A stretch of DNA of 64,000 nucleotides from Methylotetracoccus oryzae. Its GTDB lineage: Bacteria > Pseudomonadota > Gammaproteobacteria > Methylococcales > Methylococcaceae. A program made the translations under genes and the position numbers. The stretch covers positions 496,001 through 560,000 of the forward strand of contig NZ_SRSH01000001.1 of NCBI RefSeq assembly GCF_006175985.1. Reading direction: 5' to 3'. Under the pieces are notes generated by a model. That model saw only the letters and a program-made list of their open reading frames with translations, had not been told where the DNA came from and did no database searches. Positions 1-8,089 of this stretch are shown here, in pieces; position 1 is the first letter of the stretch, and each line of letters opens with the position of its first letter.

Positions 1-641
1 TAGGCCGCAAAGCGCTTCGGCGTGTCGTCCATGAACCAGCCCGGCGTCCCGCCATGGCCACGAACCTCACCGTCGATCGAGATGTTGTTGTCATCGTAGA
101 AGGCGATTAGCTTGCCGAGCTTCATCGAACCGGCCAGCGAACACGCTTCGTGCGAGATGCCTTCCATCAGGCAGCCATCGCCCAGGAACGCATAGGTGTA
201 ATGGTCGACGATCTTGTGGCCTGGACGGTTAAACTGTCCGGCCAGAGTGCGCTCGGCGATGGCGAATCCGACGGCATTCGTGATGCCCTGACCCAGCGGA
301 CCGGTGGTGGTCTCGACGCCGGGCGCGTAACCGTATTCCGGGTGGCCCGGGGTCTTGGAATGCAGCTGACGGAAGTTGGCGAGTTCTTCCACCGGCAACG
401 CGTAGCCGGTCAGGTGCAACAAGGAGTAGAGCAGCATCGAGCCATGGCCGTTCGACAGCACGAACCGGTCGCGATCCGGCCACTTCGGGTTGGCGGGGTT
501 GTGGCGCAGGTAGTCGTTCCACAACACCTCGGCGATGTCCGCCATTCCCATCGGAGCGCCCGGATGTCCGGAGTTCGCTTTCTGGACCGCATCCATGCTC
601 AGGGCGCGGATGGCGTTGGCTAGTTCTCGGCGCGAAGGCAT
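1..641 (-). CDS. tkt: Transketolase, N-terminal part (runs off left edge)
   Basis: Transketolase moves two-carbon ketol units between sugar phosphates using thiamine diphosphate. In a RuMP organism it helps regenerate ribulose 5-phosphate. About 213 N-terminal residues are visible. They carry the family hallmarks in order: the [20 protein letters not shown] start, [23 protein letters not shown], and [13 protein letters not shown] with the ThDP/metal GDG...N motif (DDNNISIDG). The ATG at 641 is chosen because the family N-terminus begins there and AAGGAG lies just upstream. The C-terminal two thirds lie beyond base 1. It is downstream of hxlA and hxlB on the same strand but separated from hxlB by about 400 bases with a hairpin, so its own promoter is possible. 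Confidence 0.95.
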   Translation of the reverse strand, partial: MPSRRELANAIRALSMDAVQKANSGHPGAPMGMADIAEVLWNDYLRHNPANPKWPDRDRFVLSNGHGSMLLYSLLHLTGYALPVEELANFRQLHSKTPGHPEYGYAPGVETTTGPLGQGITNAVGFAIAERTLAGQFNRPGHKIVDHYTYAFLGDGCLMEGISHEACSLAGSMKLGKLIAFYDDNNISIDGEVRGHGGTPGWFMDDTPKRFAA

Positions 642-916
642 GTTCTTCTCCTTAGTTGTTTGATGAACAAAAATCGCTTTATTATCATCAGCCCGACAGC
701 CAAAGTCACGCGCTTGCCGAGGCCGGGAGGCCGACGTACTGAGCGTCCCTCCGCGAGCGCAACGTTATAGCGGGAAAAGGGGGCGTCGAACAGTCAGTGT
801 TTCTTGGGTGAATCATAAGGTCGGGCAATCTGCGAGGCGCTGCGGGATTCCGACCGGGCTCTCTATTGGCGCATGGACGCGCAAAAGAAAGCCACTTCCT
901 TCATACACTTGAACGG

Positions 917-966
917 CTAAGGCCCCTCCCGTCGGCAACCGTGTTACCGCCCGGGAAGGGCCTTAG
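917..966 (-). promoter_or_regulatory. Long RNA hairpin between hxlB and tkt
   Basis: A 15-base inverted repeat has arms at 917-931 and 952-966 with a 20-base loop. Read as minus-strand RNA, the arms pair completely, including one G-U pair. Read as plus-strand RNA there is a C/A mismatch. This favours a role in the hxlB-tkt transcript. No U-run follows, so a classical intrinsic terminator is not supported; a processing, stability or attenuation element is more likely. The rest of 642-1046 shows no gene. Confidence 0.5.
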
Positions 967-1046
967 GTCACTGGCGACCGGGTTCGAGACCGTGGGGTAT
1001 CGAACTCGGTCACCACCAACTGGATCGGGGCATGCCCCGGATACGA

Positions 1047-1580
1047 TTACTCCAGATTGGCGTGACGGGTCCTCATCTCTTCTTCCGGAATGCCCTTCTC
1101 GTGAATGATGTGGGCGATGGTCGCCTCCAGGAACATCAACGTCGAGAGTTCGAACGTCGTGCCCATGGGCATGCCCACGACCTTTCCGTACTGCTCCGGC
1201 GAACCGATGCGGATCACCATGTCGGCCATGTCACCGATCGTCGAACTGGTCTTGGTCGAGATCAGCCCGATGTAGGCTCCCAGTTCCTTGGCCCGCTTCG
1301 TGAAGGCGATCATCGTTTCGGTCTCGCCCGAGCCCGAAATCACGATCAGCAGATCACCCTTGCGCAGGCTGGGCGTCACGATTTCCCCAACGACGTAGAC
1401 GTCGTAACCGCCATGCATCAGCCGCATGGCGAAGAATTTCGCGATCAACCCAGACCGGCCGGCACCGGCAACGAAGATGCGGGACGCTTTGTCCAGCAGT
1501 TCCGTAAGCTTTTCATCATAGGTCGAATCGGTAGCCTCAAGGATACCGGAAATCTTATCTATGATAAGTTGCTGATGCAT
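1047..1580 (-). CDS. hxlB: 6-phospho-3-hexuloisomerase (RuMP pathway)
   Basis: This enzyme isomerises 3-hexulose 6-phosphate to fructose 6-phosphate, the second committed step of formaldehyde fixation in the RuMP cycle; it is cytoplasmic. The 177-residue protein is one SIS (sugar isomerase) domain with FVAGAGRSGL, the ISGSGET phosphosugar loop and GTTFELSTLMFLEA near the C-terminus. The length is normal for free-standing PHI. It starts 18 bases after the hxlA stop on the same strand, so the two are almost certainly co-transcribed. In some methanotrophs and archaea the two activities are fused in one protein; here they are separate genes. Confidence 0.95.
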   Translation of the reverse strand: MHQQLIIDKISGILEATDSTYDEKLTELLDKASRIFVAGAGRSGLIAKFFAMRLMHGGYDVYVVGEIVTPSLRKGDLLIVISGSGETETMIAFTKRAKELGAYIGLISTKTSSTIGDMADMVIRIGSPEQYGKVVGMPMGTTFELSTLMFLEATIAHIIHEKGIPEEEMRTRHANLE

Positions 1581-1598
1581 ATGAAGTCCTGGTAGAGA

Positions 1599-2240
1599 TT
1601 AAACAGCGCTGGCGAGTTCGAAGATCTCGCGGGCGGCGTCGGCCGGGGACGGCGCACCGTAGATGGCCGCACCGACCACGACGATGTTGGCACCCGCCTT
1701 CGCAACCTGCTGAACCGTCGACTGCTTGATGCCGCCGGCAACCGAGACGCGAACCGGCAGACCCAGCTTCGTGATCGCCTGGAGATCGGCGAACGGCGTC
1801 TGGCCTGCAGCCTGAGCGTCGAGACCGGTGTGAACGCCGATGATCTGCGCGCCCATCTTGGCGGACTCGCGTGCGCAGCCCACTTTGTCGGGAACATTGA
1901 TCAGGTCGACCTGAACTTCGGCGCCGTGAGCGTTGGCCGCCTTGATCACACCAGCGATCGTCGGCAGACCCGAGACGCCCAGCACGGTGCAGATGTCTGC
2001 GCCAGCGGCATAAAAAGGAGTCGCCTCATATTCGCCGGCATCCATCGTCTTGAGGTCGACCAGCAGCAGCTTGTTCGGGAAGCGGCGCTTCAGTTCCTTG
2101 ACCAGCGGAACCCCATTGTGCTTGATGCAAGGCGTGCCGATTTCGAAGATGTCGACGTACGGGGCTGCCAGCTGTGCCAGCTTCAGCGTTTGGTTGACAT
2201 CCAGGGAATCCAGCGCCAATTGAATCAGTGGTCGTGCCAT
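1599..2240 (-). CDS. hxlA: 3-hexulose-6-phosphate synthase (RuMP pathway)
   Basis: This enzyme condenses formaldehyde with ribulose 5-phosphate to give 3-hexulose 6-phosphate, the entry step of RuMP assimilation. The 213-residue protein is a TIM barrel of the OMP-decarboxylase suprafamily. The DLKTMDAGEYE motif holds the DxKxxD catalytic and metal-binding residues, with the GVHTGLDAQ and VSVAGGI phosphate-binding strands further on. The ATG at 2240 is preceded by CGGAGA at good spacing. It is first in the hxlA-hxlB(-tkt) set, with a promoter-like sequence 86 bases upstream. It is the strongest single clue to the one-carbon lifestyle of the host. Confidence 0.96.
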   Translation of the reverse strand: MARPLIQLALDSLDVNQTLKLAQLAAPYVDIFEIGTPCIKHNGVPLVKELKRRFPNKLLLVDLKTMDAGEYEATPFYAAGADICTVLGVSGLPTIAGVIKAANAHGAEVQVDLINVPDKVGCARESAKMGAQIIGVHTGLDAQAAGQTPFADLQAITKLGLPVRVSVAGGIKQSTVQQVAKAGANIVVVGAAIYGAPSPADAAREIFELASAV

Positions 2241-2325
2241 TGTATTTTCTCCGATGTTTTATCGTTGGTTAATGGGGTGGCCGATTGCTGCGAGTGCAAG
2301 CAGTCGCTAAATGCACTGTTTCTCA

Positions 2326-2355
2326 ACTGTACAGAACAAAGAACAAACCTGTCAA
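2326..2355 (-). promoter_or_regulatory. Sigma-70-type promoter of hxlA
   Basis: On the minus strand a perfect TTGACA (-35) is followed after 18 bases by TACAGT (-10, 4 of 6 to consensus). It points into hxlA, whose start codon lies about 85 bases downstream. The near-consensus -35 fits strong expression of a central assimilation gene. Confidence 0.6.
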
Positions 2356-2492
2356 CGCACGCCGCTCGGCTCGATCTTGCGGAACACCCCTTTGAGGACT
2401 CTGCGGTTCAGCGTCGTGGCTAACGGCGATGGAGGTCGCCGAAAGCCCACTCATCGAGCCGGACATGGTGTGCAACGTCTCGGGGTGGCGAA

Positions 2493-3212
2493 CTATCCCA
2501 CCTTCTTCAGATACTTCGCAACTCCGGTCTCCGCACCGCCGGCGGAAGACGACGCCGCGGGAAGGCTCTTCAGATACTTGGCAACGCCGGTCTCCGCAGC
2601 GGCGGATGCGGCACCCTGGATACCCTTCAGGTACTTGCTGACGCCCGTTTCAACGGTCACACCCAAGGTGCTGCGCAAGTAACTTGCCACGCCGGTTTCA
2701 CCCGCCAGACGTCCAGCCGGAGCCACTGCCGCGGGGGCGGATGCTGCCGGAGCACCTTCCCCAGCGCCCGAGCGCTTCTTCCAGAAGAACAGCCCGGCGA
2801 GCGCGAGCACGCCGATACCGATCAGAGGGGCGTTCTCCGACAGGGGATTGCCAGCCTTTTCACTCGCGGCGGCCGCCTTTGCCGGCGCCGCGGAAGCCGT
2901 GCTTGCGGACGAGGACGCGCTTGAAACCGTGGCCGGACCGGTCGCCTTCTTGATCGCTTCGGCATCACGGTAGAGCACTTCCGGCTCGAAACCGGCCGGA
3001 TATTTCGTGCTGTCCGCCTTCGCTGCCGGCGCCGCTGCAGCCGGGGCAGGGGCCGGCGCTGCCTTCGTGGCGCCTCCGGACTTCTCGATGTAGTCGCTAT
3101 CCTGATAGATCACCTCCGGCTCGAAACCAGGAGGATAGGTCGTGGCGCCCGCCATGGGGCTCCCCAAAGCGGAGGCTGCAAGCAAACTGGCTATTAAGTT
3201 CTTGTTTTGCAC
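2493..3212 (-). CDS. Secreted/anchored protein with ETGV(A/S)xYL repeats
   Basis: The function is not recognised. The 239-residue protein has an N-terminal signal peptide ending near GSPMAGA. Two copies of a Y-P-x-G-F-E-P-E-V-x-Y-x-D motif follow, one near the mature N-terminus and one around residue 70, joined by Ala/Pro/Ser-rich linkers. One membrane span (LIGIGVLALAGLFFWKK, about residues 130-147) comes next. The C-terminal tail then carries four copies of a nine-residue motif ETGV(A/S)(K/S)YL(K/R) at about 172, 188, 207 and 228, spaced by Ala/Gly/Ser-rich linkers of 7, 10 and 12 residues. The start is GTG at 3212 behind GAGGGG; an ATG nearby is out of frame. The architecture suggests an envelope protein whose short repeats bind a partner. 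A TATACT sequence at 3290-3295 (minus) may be its -10. Confidence 0.75.
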   Translation of the reverse strand: MQNKNLIASLLAASALGSPMAGATTYPPGFEPEVIYQDSDYIEKSGGATKAAPAPAPAAAAPAAKADSTKYPAGFEPEVLYRDAEAIKKATGPATVSSASSSASTASAAPAKAAAASEKAGNPLSENAPLIGIGVLALAGLFFWKKRSGAGEGAPAASAPAAVAPAGRLAGETGVASYLRSTLGVTVETGVSKYLKGIQGAASAAAETGVAKYLKSLPAASSSAGGAETGVAKYLKKVG

Positions 3213-3546
3213 TTCATTCCCCTCTCGGTCGGAATAGTTGGATTAGGGCACAGCCCATCACATAGGCCGTACTGGCCGGCACCGCGGGCAGTATAAGGGC
3301 TCGTTCTGGTAAAAGGAATATATCCGCGGTGCCGACAATCGGGACCTCCGGGAGCTTCGCCGGAACCCGGGCGGGAAGAATTCCCCGTGGTGGACGAAAC
3401 GGCGAGAACCCACGCGCCTAGCATTCCAGCGGGGCAGGAGCGCATCTTCGAAACGCAGCGGCTGCCCGCTCCGCGAGCCGCCGGACCAGCCTCTCCCGCT
3501 CCCGCGAGACCGAGGGCAGTCATACGCGGACGGACGGCAGCGTCCT
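3213..3546. other. Intergenic stretch, 334 bases
   Basis: No gene is supported here. The only signal I see is a TATACT -10-like element on the minus strand at 3290-3295, facing the repeat protein, with a poor -35. Open frames in this stretch have no recognisable domain and no ribosome-binding site. Confidence 0.5.
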
Positions 3547-4404
3547 TTAGAGGTTGAGCGCGAGGCCGTCGGGCAACCGCACCTCCATCGCGATCGGCAG
3601 ATGGTCGGAGCACGGAAAATTGAGCACCCGGACATGTTCGGTCCGCAGGCTCGGCGTGACCAGGATGTGGTCGAGCATCTTGTCCGGATGCCAGCTCGGA
3701 AAGGTCTTCAGGTCACACATCGGATCGCACAGATGCGTCGACTCCGCCAGCAGGCGCAGTTCGGGCGAACCGGGCTCGCAGTTCAGATCCCCCATCAGGA
3801 TCACGTTCGGGAAGTGGCTGATCAGTTCACTGACGAAGCGGACTTGCCGCAATCGCGCCCGACGGCTCAGCGCGAGGTGCAGCACGCAGACATAGAGCGC
3901 GTGTTTGGAAGGCTTGCCGAAGCGCGCGACGACGGCGCCGCGACCTGGCAGCCCGGGCAGCTTGTAATCGTGGACCTCGTCGGGACGCAGGCGGCTCAAA
4001 AGGCCGTTGCTGTGCAGCGCGATGTTGCCGAAACGGCGGTTCACCTGGTTGTGCCAGTGGGCGAATCCGCCATGTTCGGCCAGGTACTGTGTCTGGACGA
4101 TATGGTGGCTGCGCGCACCGCCGCCGTCGACTTCCTGCAGCCCGACGATGTCGAACGGCTTCAGGATCTGGGCGATCCGGTTCAGGTTCGGCAGCCGCTT
4201 GGTCGACGGCCAGATGTGGCGCCAGCTACCCGTGATGTAATCGCGATAGCTGCTGGTGCTGATGCCGGTCTGGATATTGAAGCTGGCGACCTGCAGCACC
4301 CGCGGCCGGGCGCTGGCGCCCCTGTGTGCCAGGGGCGCGTAGCCAGGAGAGCCGCCGGAGGGCGGCTCGACCAGGAACGAGGCATCCCCTACCTTCAGGG
4401 TCAC
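3547..4404 (-). CDS. Endonuclease/exonuclease/phosphatase (EEP) family hydrolase
   Basis: This is a metal-dependent phosphodiesterase-fold protein of 285 residues; the substrate cannot be told from sequence. EEP landmarks in order are SFNIQTG (metal Asn), IVGLQEVDG (metal Glu), VLHLALSRR (catalytic His), MGDLNCEPGS (Asp/Asn pair), DHILVT, and the terminal CSDHLPIAMEV (Asp-His dyad), so it should be active. There is no signal peptide. GTG at 4404 is the start. It lies 43 bases after the dsbA stop on the same strand, an order (cytochrome c4, dsbA, EEP protein) also known from other gammaproteobacteria. Confidence 0.85.
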   Translation of the reverse strand: MTLKVGDASFLVEPPSGGSPGYAPLAHRGASARPRVLQVASFNIQTGISTSSYRDYITGSWRHIWPSTKRLPNLNRIAQILKPFDIVGLQEVDGGGARSHHIVQTQYLAEHGGFAHWHNQVNRRFGNIALHSNGLLSRLRPDEVHDYKLPGLPGRGAVVARFGKPSKHALYVCVLHLALSRRARLRQVRFVSELISHFPNVILMGDLNCEPGSPELRLLAESTHLCDPMCDLKTFPSWHPDKMLDHILVTPSLRTEHVRVLNFPCSDHLPIAMEVRLPDGLALNL

Positions 4405-4447
4405 TGTCCGTGCAAAGCGACGGGTAAGGGGCTCGTGGAGGCCGCGC

Positions 4448-5125
4448 TCACTTCTTTGCCGGTTTCAGCGCAGCGCTCTCCTGAGCGATCAGCTGATTCA
4501 TGATCTCGATCATGCGCGGAAATGATTTGGCCAGCGACCCGCTGGTGCGGTACTTGCCATTGATCACGACGGCGGGCGTGCCCGTGATGCCATAGCGCTG
4601 GGCCATGGTCGCCGCCTGCCGCATTTTCGTGTCCACCGCGAATGACTTATAGGCTTTACGGAAATCGGCCTCCGCGACGCCGTGCTCCTTGAAGAACGGG
4701 GCCAACTCATCCTCTGTCTCGAGCTTGCGGTTCTGGTTCTGGATGGCTTCGTAGAAGTCGGCGTGCATCTTGTCCAGAACGCCCAGCGCTTCGGCCGTGA
4801 AGAAAGCCTTCGCATGCGCGCCCCAGCGCTCGTTGAATATGGCCGGCTGACGGATGAACTCGACGTTGTCCGGCTTCTTCTTGAGCCACGCATTCAGGTC
4901 GGGCTCCAGATGGTAGCAATGCGGACATCCGTACCAGAAAAACTCCAGTACCTCGACCTTCGACGGGTCGACAGTGGGCTGCGGCGGCTCGACCATCTCG
5001 TAGCCGAGGTCGGGCCGCGGGCTGTGGTCGGTCGCGAACAGCGCCGGTGACGCAATCAGCGCGCCCAACGCCAGCCAGAGCGAAACAGCGGTCCGTGCGA
5101 ACGTCCTTGGAAAGTGTGTCTTCAT
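4448..5125 (-). CDS. dsbA: Thiol:disulfide interchange protein DsbA
   Basis: Periplasmic oxidase that introduces disulfide bonds into exported proteins. The 225-residue precursor has a signal peptide (hydrophobic stretch AVSLWLALGALIASPALFA). The thioredoxin-fold active site reads FFWYGCPHCYHLEP, with the typical DsbA CPHC. The cis-proline loop is GTPAVVINGKY near residue 185. Length matches DsbA. It lies between cytochrome c4 and the EEP gene on the same strand. Haem c maturation and the cysteine-containing secreted proteins elsewhere in the window are plausible clients, though this is inference. Confidence 0.93.
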   Translation of the reverse strand: MKTHFPRTFARTAVSLWLALGALIASPALFATDHSPRPDLGYEMVEPPQPTVDPSKVEVLEFFWYGCPHCYHLEPDLNAWLKKKPDNVEFIRQPAIFNERWGAHAKAFFTAEALGVLDKMHADFYEAIQNQNRKLETEDELAPFFKEHGVAEADFRKAYKSFAVDTKMRQAATMAQRYGITGTPAVVINGKYRTSGSLAKSFPRMIEIMNQLIAQESAALKPAKK

Positions 5126-5208
5126 GATGTTGTCGATGTCTCGCAGCCTCGTGGATCAAACAAAACCGGCGCCCGCGCGGACGACACTGCGCAGCGCCTC
5201 GGGGCGAC

Positions 5209-5811
5209 TCAACGCAAACCCGCGATGTATTCCGAAAGCCCCGTGATTTCCTCGTCGGTCAAGTGAGCCGCCACGACACGCATCATCTCGTTGGTGTCGT
5301 TGTAGCGGGCCTTACCCTTGAAGTCGTGCAGGGTCTTGCTGAGGTAGGCCGCATACTGCCCCCGCAGCGCCGGGTAACCGGCCGGCTCGTTGCCCTTGGC
5401 TTCAGGCCCGTGACAACCCGTGCAAGCCGGTACACCGCGCTGGGGATCGCCGGCCCGGTAGATCGTGCGACCCAGCTCGTTCTCCTGGGCCGCCTCCACC
5501 TGAACGGCCTGAGCGGCATAGAACGCGCCAATATCGGCCATGTCGTCATCGCTCAGGGCCAGGGCCATGGCGGTCATGGTCGGTTCCGGACGCTTCTCGG
5601 TCTTGAAATCGTGCAACTGTTTCGTCAGGTAACTCGCATGCTGCCCGGCGAGCTTCGGGAAGATGGGCGCGGCCCCGTTGCCGTCAGGGCCGTGGCAACC
5701 GCCACAGCTCTCGGCCTTTTGCTTGCCTTCGGTCGGGTCTCCGGCACCGAGTGCGACCGGTGCCGCTAACGCGGCCGCCGCGCTGAGCAGGACCCAGAGA
5801 ATTCGTGTCAT
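5209..5811 (-). CDS. Di-haem cytochrome c4
   Basis: Periplasmic electron carrier, usually feeding terminal oxidases. The 200-residue precursor has a cleavable signal (ending near VALGA) and two homologous haem-c domains. Each has a CxxCH motif (CGGCHGPDGNG near residue 36, CTGCHGPEAKG near residue 131) and a later distal Met segment (TMTAMALALS; NEMMRVVAAHL). The internal duplication and length are those of cytochrome c4. It is divergent from engB and upstream of dsbA on its own strand. Confidence 0.93.
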   Translation of the reverse strand: MTRILWVLLSAAAALAAPVALGAGDPTEGKQKAESCGGCHGPDGNGAAPIFPKLAGQHASYLTKQLHDFKTEKRPEPTMTAMALALSDDDMADIGAFYAAQAVQVEAAQENELGRTIYRAGDPQRGVPACTGCHGPEAKGNEPAGYPALRGQYAAYLSKTLHDFKGKARYNDTNEMMRVVAAHLTDEEITGLSEYIAGLR

Positions 5812-5950
5812 GGAATGCCTCGTCGATCAGAGGTGTGAAAGGCGCGCCCTGTGGAAGGTCCGCCTTCCCGAGAGCCGCGATTTTACGATGGCTGCGGAAA
5901 TATAGGTAAACTTTGAGGCCCAACGCAAGCCCAGCCGCGCCCTGCCCAAC

Positions 5951-6556
5951 GTGACCCAATCCCGATATCACCGCAGTCACTTCCTCACCAGCGCTCCAGC
6001 CGTCAAGGACGCCCCGCCAGACGAAGGCGCCGAAGTGGCTTTCGCCGGACGATCGAACGCCGGAAAGTCCAGCGCCATCAATACGATCGTGATGCAGAAG
6101 AATCTGGCGCGGACCAGCAAGACGCCCGGGCGCACGCAATTGCTGAATTTCTTCGAGGTCGATCCCGAACATCGGCTCGTCGACCTTCCCGGCTATGGCT
6201 ACGCGAAGGTCAGCGCCAAACAACGCGGCACCTGGCATCGCGTCGTGGAAGCCTACCTGGCCGAACGCCAGAGCCTCGCGGGCATCTTCCTGGCGATGGA
6301 CATCCGCCATCCGCTCACCGATTTCGACTGCCTGATGATCAACTGGTGCGGGGAACTCGGTCTGCGCGCCCATATCTTGCTGACGAAGGCGGACAAACTG
6401 GGACGCGGAGCGGCCAAGGCCACGCTACTGCAAACGGAGCGTGCCCTGCGCGAAGGGAACGATGTGCGGACGACGGTTCAACTGTTCTCGTCGCTGGACC
6501 GCACCGGCCTTGATCAGGCGCACGCCACCCTGGACGATGTGCTCGGGTATGGCTAG
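5951..6556 (+). CDS. engB: Ribosome biogenesis GTPase EngB (YihA/YsxC)
   Basis: Essential GTPase involved in late assembly of the large ribosomal subunit. The 201 residues show all G motifs: G1 [10 protein letters not shown]2 [10 protein letters not shown]3 DLPGYGYA, G4 LTKADKL and G5 SSLD. The start is GTG at 5951; the family N-terminus (HFLTSAPAV) begins about ten residues later. It is divergent from cytochrome c4 with a 139-base gap, the usual gammaproteobacterial neighbourhood. Confidence 0.95.
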   Translation: MTQSRYHRSHFLTSAPAVKDAPPDEGAEVAFAGRSNAGKSSAINTIVMQKNLARTSKTPGRTQLLNFFEVDPEHRLVDLPGYGYAKVSAKQRGTWHRVVEAYLAERQSLAGIFLAMDIRHPLTDFDCLMINWCGELGLRAHILLTKADKLGRGAAKATLLQTERALREGNDVRTTVQLFSSLDRTGLDQAHATLDDVLGYG

Positions 6557-6861
6557 GGGATAAGTGTTCTGGAGCGCTCATGCGGCGCGCCGCATAAAAA
6601 GGCTCCGAAGCGCAAAGGGGCAGCGCCTCGGAGCAAATCCCCGACTTGGGGAAGCCGGGATTGAAACTACTCATAAGGGAGGAGATGAGTAGTCTGCGTC
6701 GTTCCAGACACGTAACCCTATGACTGCCTCTCCGCGAAAGAGTTCGACCTCTCGCGACAACGGGCGCAGCGCTACCTATCGGGCACCACGGCGAGTCCGC
6801 GCACACCGTCACCGGGACCGTATGCCGGTCCTATCCCGGAATGCCCGCCAGTCCCATCGAC
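6557..6861. other. Gene-free, hairpin-rich stretch between engB and pstS
   Basis: Besides the terminator at 6596-6634, this stretch holds a perfect 16-base palindrome at about 6580-6595. A small TCCCC/GGGGA hairpin lies near 6640-6655. A 9-bp perfect stem has arms at 6666-6674 and 6685-6693 with the ten-base loop AAGGGAGGAG. GGA-bearing loops of this sort are what CsrA/RsmA proteins bind, so a structured untranslated RNA is possible but unproven. No protein gene is supported. Confidence 0.4.
6596..6634 (-). terminator. Intrinsic terminator facing the pstS transcript
   Basis: Arms at 6602-6613 and 6623-6634 form a 12-base stem around a 9-base loop. On minus-strand RNA every position pairs, with one G-U pair. 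The stem is followed directly by five U residues (the A-run at 6596-6600). On the plus strand the stem has an A/C mismatch and no T-run. It therefore ends minus-strand transcripts, most likely from the PstS-family gene whose stop lies about 230 bases upstream. Confidence 0.75.
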
Positions 6862-7896
6862 TCATCGTATGTTGCCGGCCGCGCTTCGCACCCGCTGCAC
6901 GACCGCCTCGGGGAGCGGAATGTATCCCAGCTCCGCAGACTGCTTCTGTCCCTCGGTCAGACCGAACTCGACCAGTTCTCGCAGCACGCGGGCTTTGTCG
7001 GGATCGCTGTTGTCCTTGTAGAAAATCATCCAGGAGAACGTCGCGATGGGATAAGCGGTCGCGGCTTCCGGATCGAGGACCCACGCGATCAGATCCTCCG
7101 CAAAGCGCGCGTCCGCCAGCGTCGCCTCGCCACCGGCAATGCCCGGCATGACGTAAGTGCCGGCTTTGTTCTGCAAGCTGGCTATAGCCACGCCCGCTCC
7201 CCTGGCCTGAACGTAATCCACATACCCGATCGCCCCTGGCGTGCGCTTGATGACTTCGATGACACCGTCGTTTTTCGGTGCTGCCACGAAATGGTCGAAG
7301 TGTGGCCATTCAACGGTGTTACCGGCGCCGGGCCCGTCCTTCCATTTCGGGCTGACCGCGCTTAGATGACTGGTAAAGACGAACGTCGTGCCGCTGCTGT
7401 CGGCTCGCCGGACCACGGTGATTGGCAGGTCGGGCAGGGTCACCCCCGGGTTGGCACGGACGATTCGCGCGTCGTTCCAGCGACGGATTTCCCCCAGGAA
7501 GAATGCGGGATACACGCTGCGCGGCAACTTCAGTTCAGCCGTCATGCCGGGCAGGTTGTAAGCCAACACGATCTCACCCGCCGTCATGGGCAGGAGTTGG
7601 ACGCCACCGGGCACTTTGGCGATATCCTCGGGCTTCATCGCCGAATCGCTCGCGGCAAAATCGACCACCCCATCGAGGAAATCGTGAATCCCTGCGCCGC
7701 TGCCCTTGGCGTGATAGGCAATGAGGACACCTTTATGGCTCTTGGAGAAACGCTTGAACCACTCGTCGTAAAGCGGGGCAGGGAAGCTTGCCCCGGAGCC
7801 CGACAATCGCAGCTTTTCATCCCCGGCGGCGCTCGCCGAAATCAGAAGACTCACCAGAACGCCCGCGACAACACGATGAAAAGCTATTTCCAACAT
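6862..7896 (-). CDS. pstS: PstS-type phosphate-binding periplasmic protein
   Basis: Substrate-binding protein of a phosphate ABC transporter, or a stand-alone PstS homologue; periplasmic. The 344 residues begin with a signal peptide ending near ISASAAG. Phosphate-site segments follow: SGSGASFPAPLY, KGSGAGIHDF (Ser-Gly-x-Gly), DFAASDSAM and RADSSGTTF. The end shows the usual ...YIPLPEAVV tail. The SGAGI/SDSAM pattern is the E. coli-type PstS class, distinct from the second homologue at 16220-17269. No pstC, pstA, pstB or phoU is adjacent, which is unusual. A good terminator follows at 6596-6634. Confidence 0.88.
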   Translation of the reverse strand: MLEIAFHRVVAGVLVSLLISASAAGDEKLRLSGSGASFPAPLYDEWFKRFSKSHKGVLIAYHAKGSGAGIHDFLDGVVDFAASDSAMKPEDIAKVPGGVQLLPMTAGEIVLAYNLPGMTAELKLPRSVYPAFFLGEIRRWNDARIVRANPGVTLPDLPITVVRRADSSGTTFVFTSHLSAVSPKWKDGPGAGNTVEWPHFDHFVAAPKNDGVIEVIKRTPGAIGYVDYVQARGAGVAIASLQNKAGTYVMPGIAGGEATLADARFAEDLIAWVLDPEAATAYPIATFSWMIFYKDNSDPDKARVLRELVEFGLTEGQKQSAELGYIPLPEAVVQRVRSAAGNIR

Positions 7897-8089
7897 AGCG
7901 TTACGACTCTTTTCTGAAGGACACCCAGACGATGCATGGGATTGTGGGCGCGTACGATGGCCCGCGGCCCAAAAGCCGTCATCTTCTCATCCGATGCTTT
8001 CGGAGCAGCGCCAAGGCAACACGCAAGCCGTTCAAACCGGCGTGGTCGGCTCAACCCGCGTCGCTGCGTCTACGGCGGGGAGGAAACGC

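Noticed and set aside
6602-6660. Possible c-di-GMP or other riboswitch (CGCAAAG and GAAGCCGGGA segments)
   Set aside because: The order and pairing of the required helices could not be built, and the main stem pairs better on the opposite strand as a terminator.
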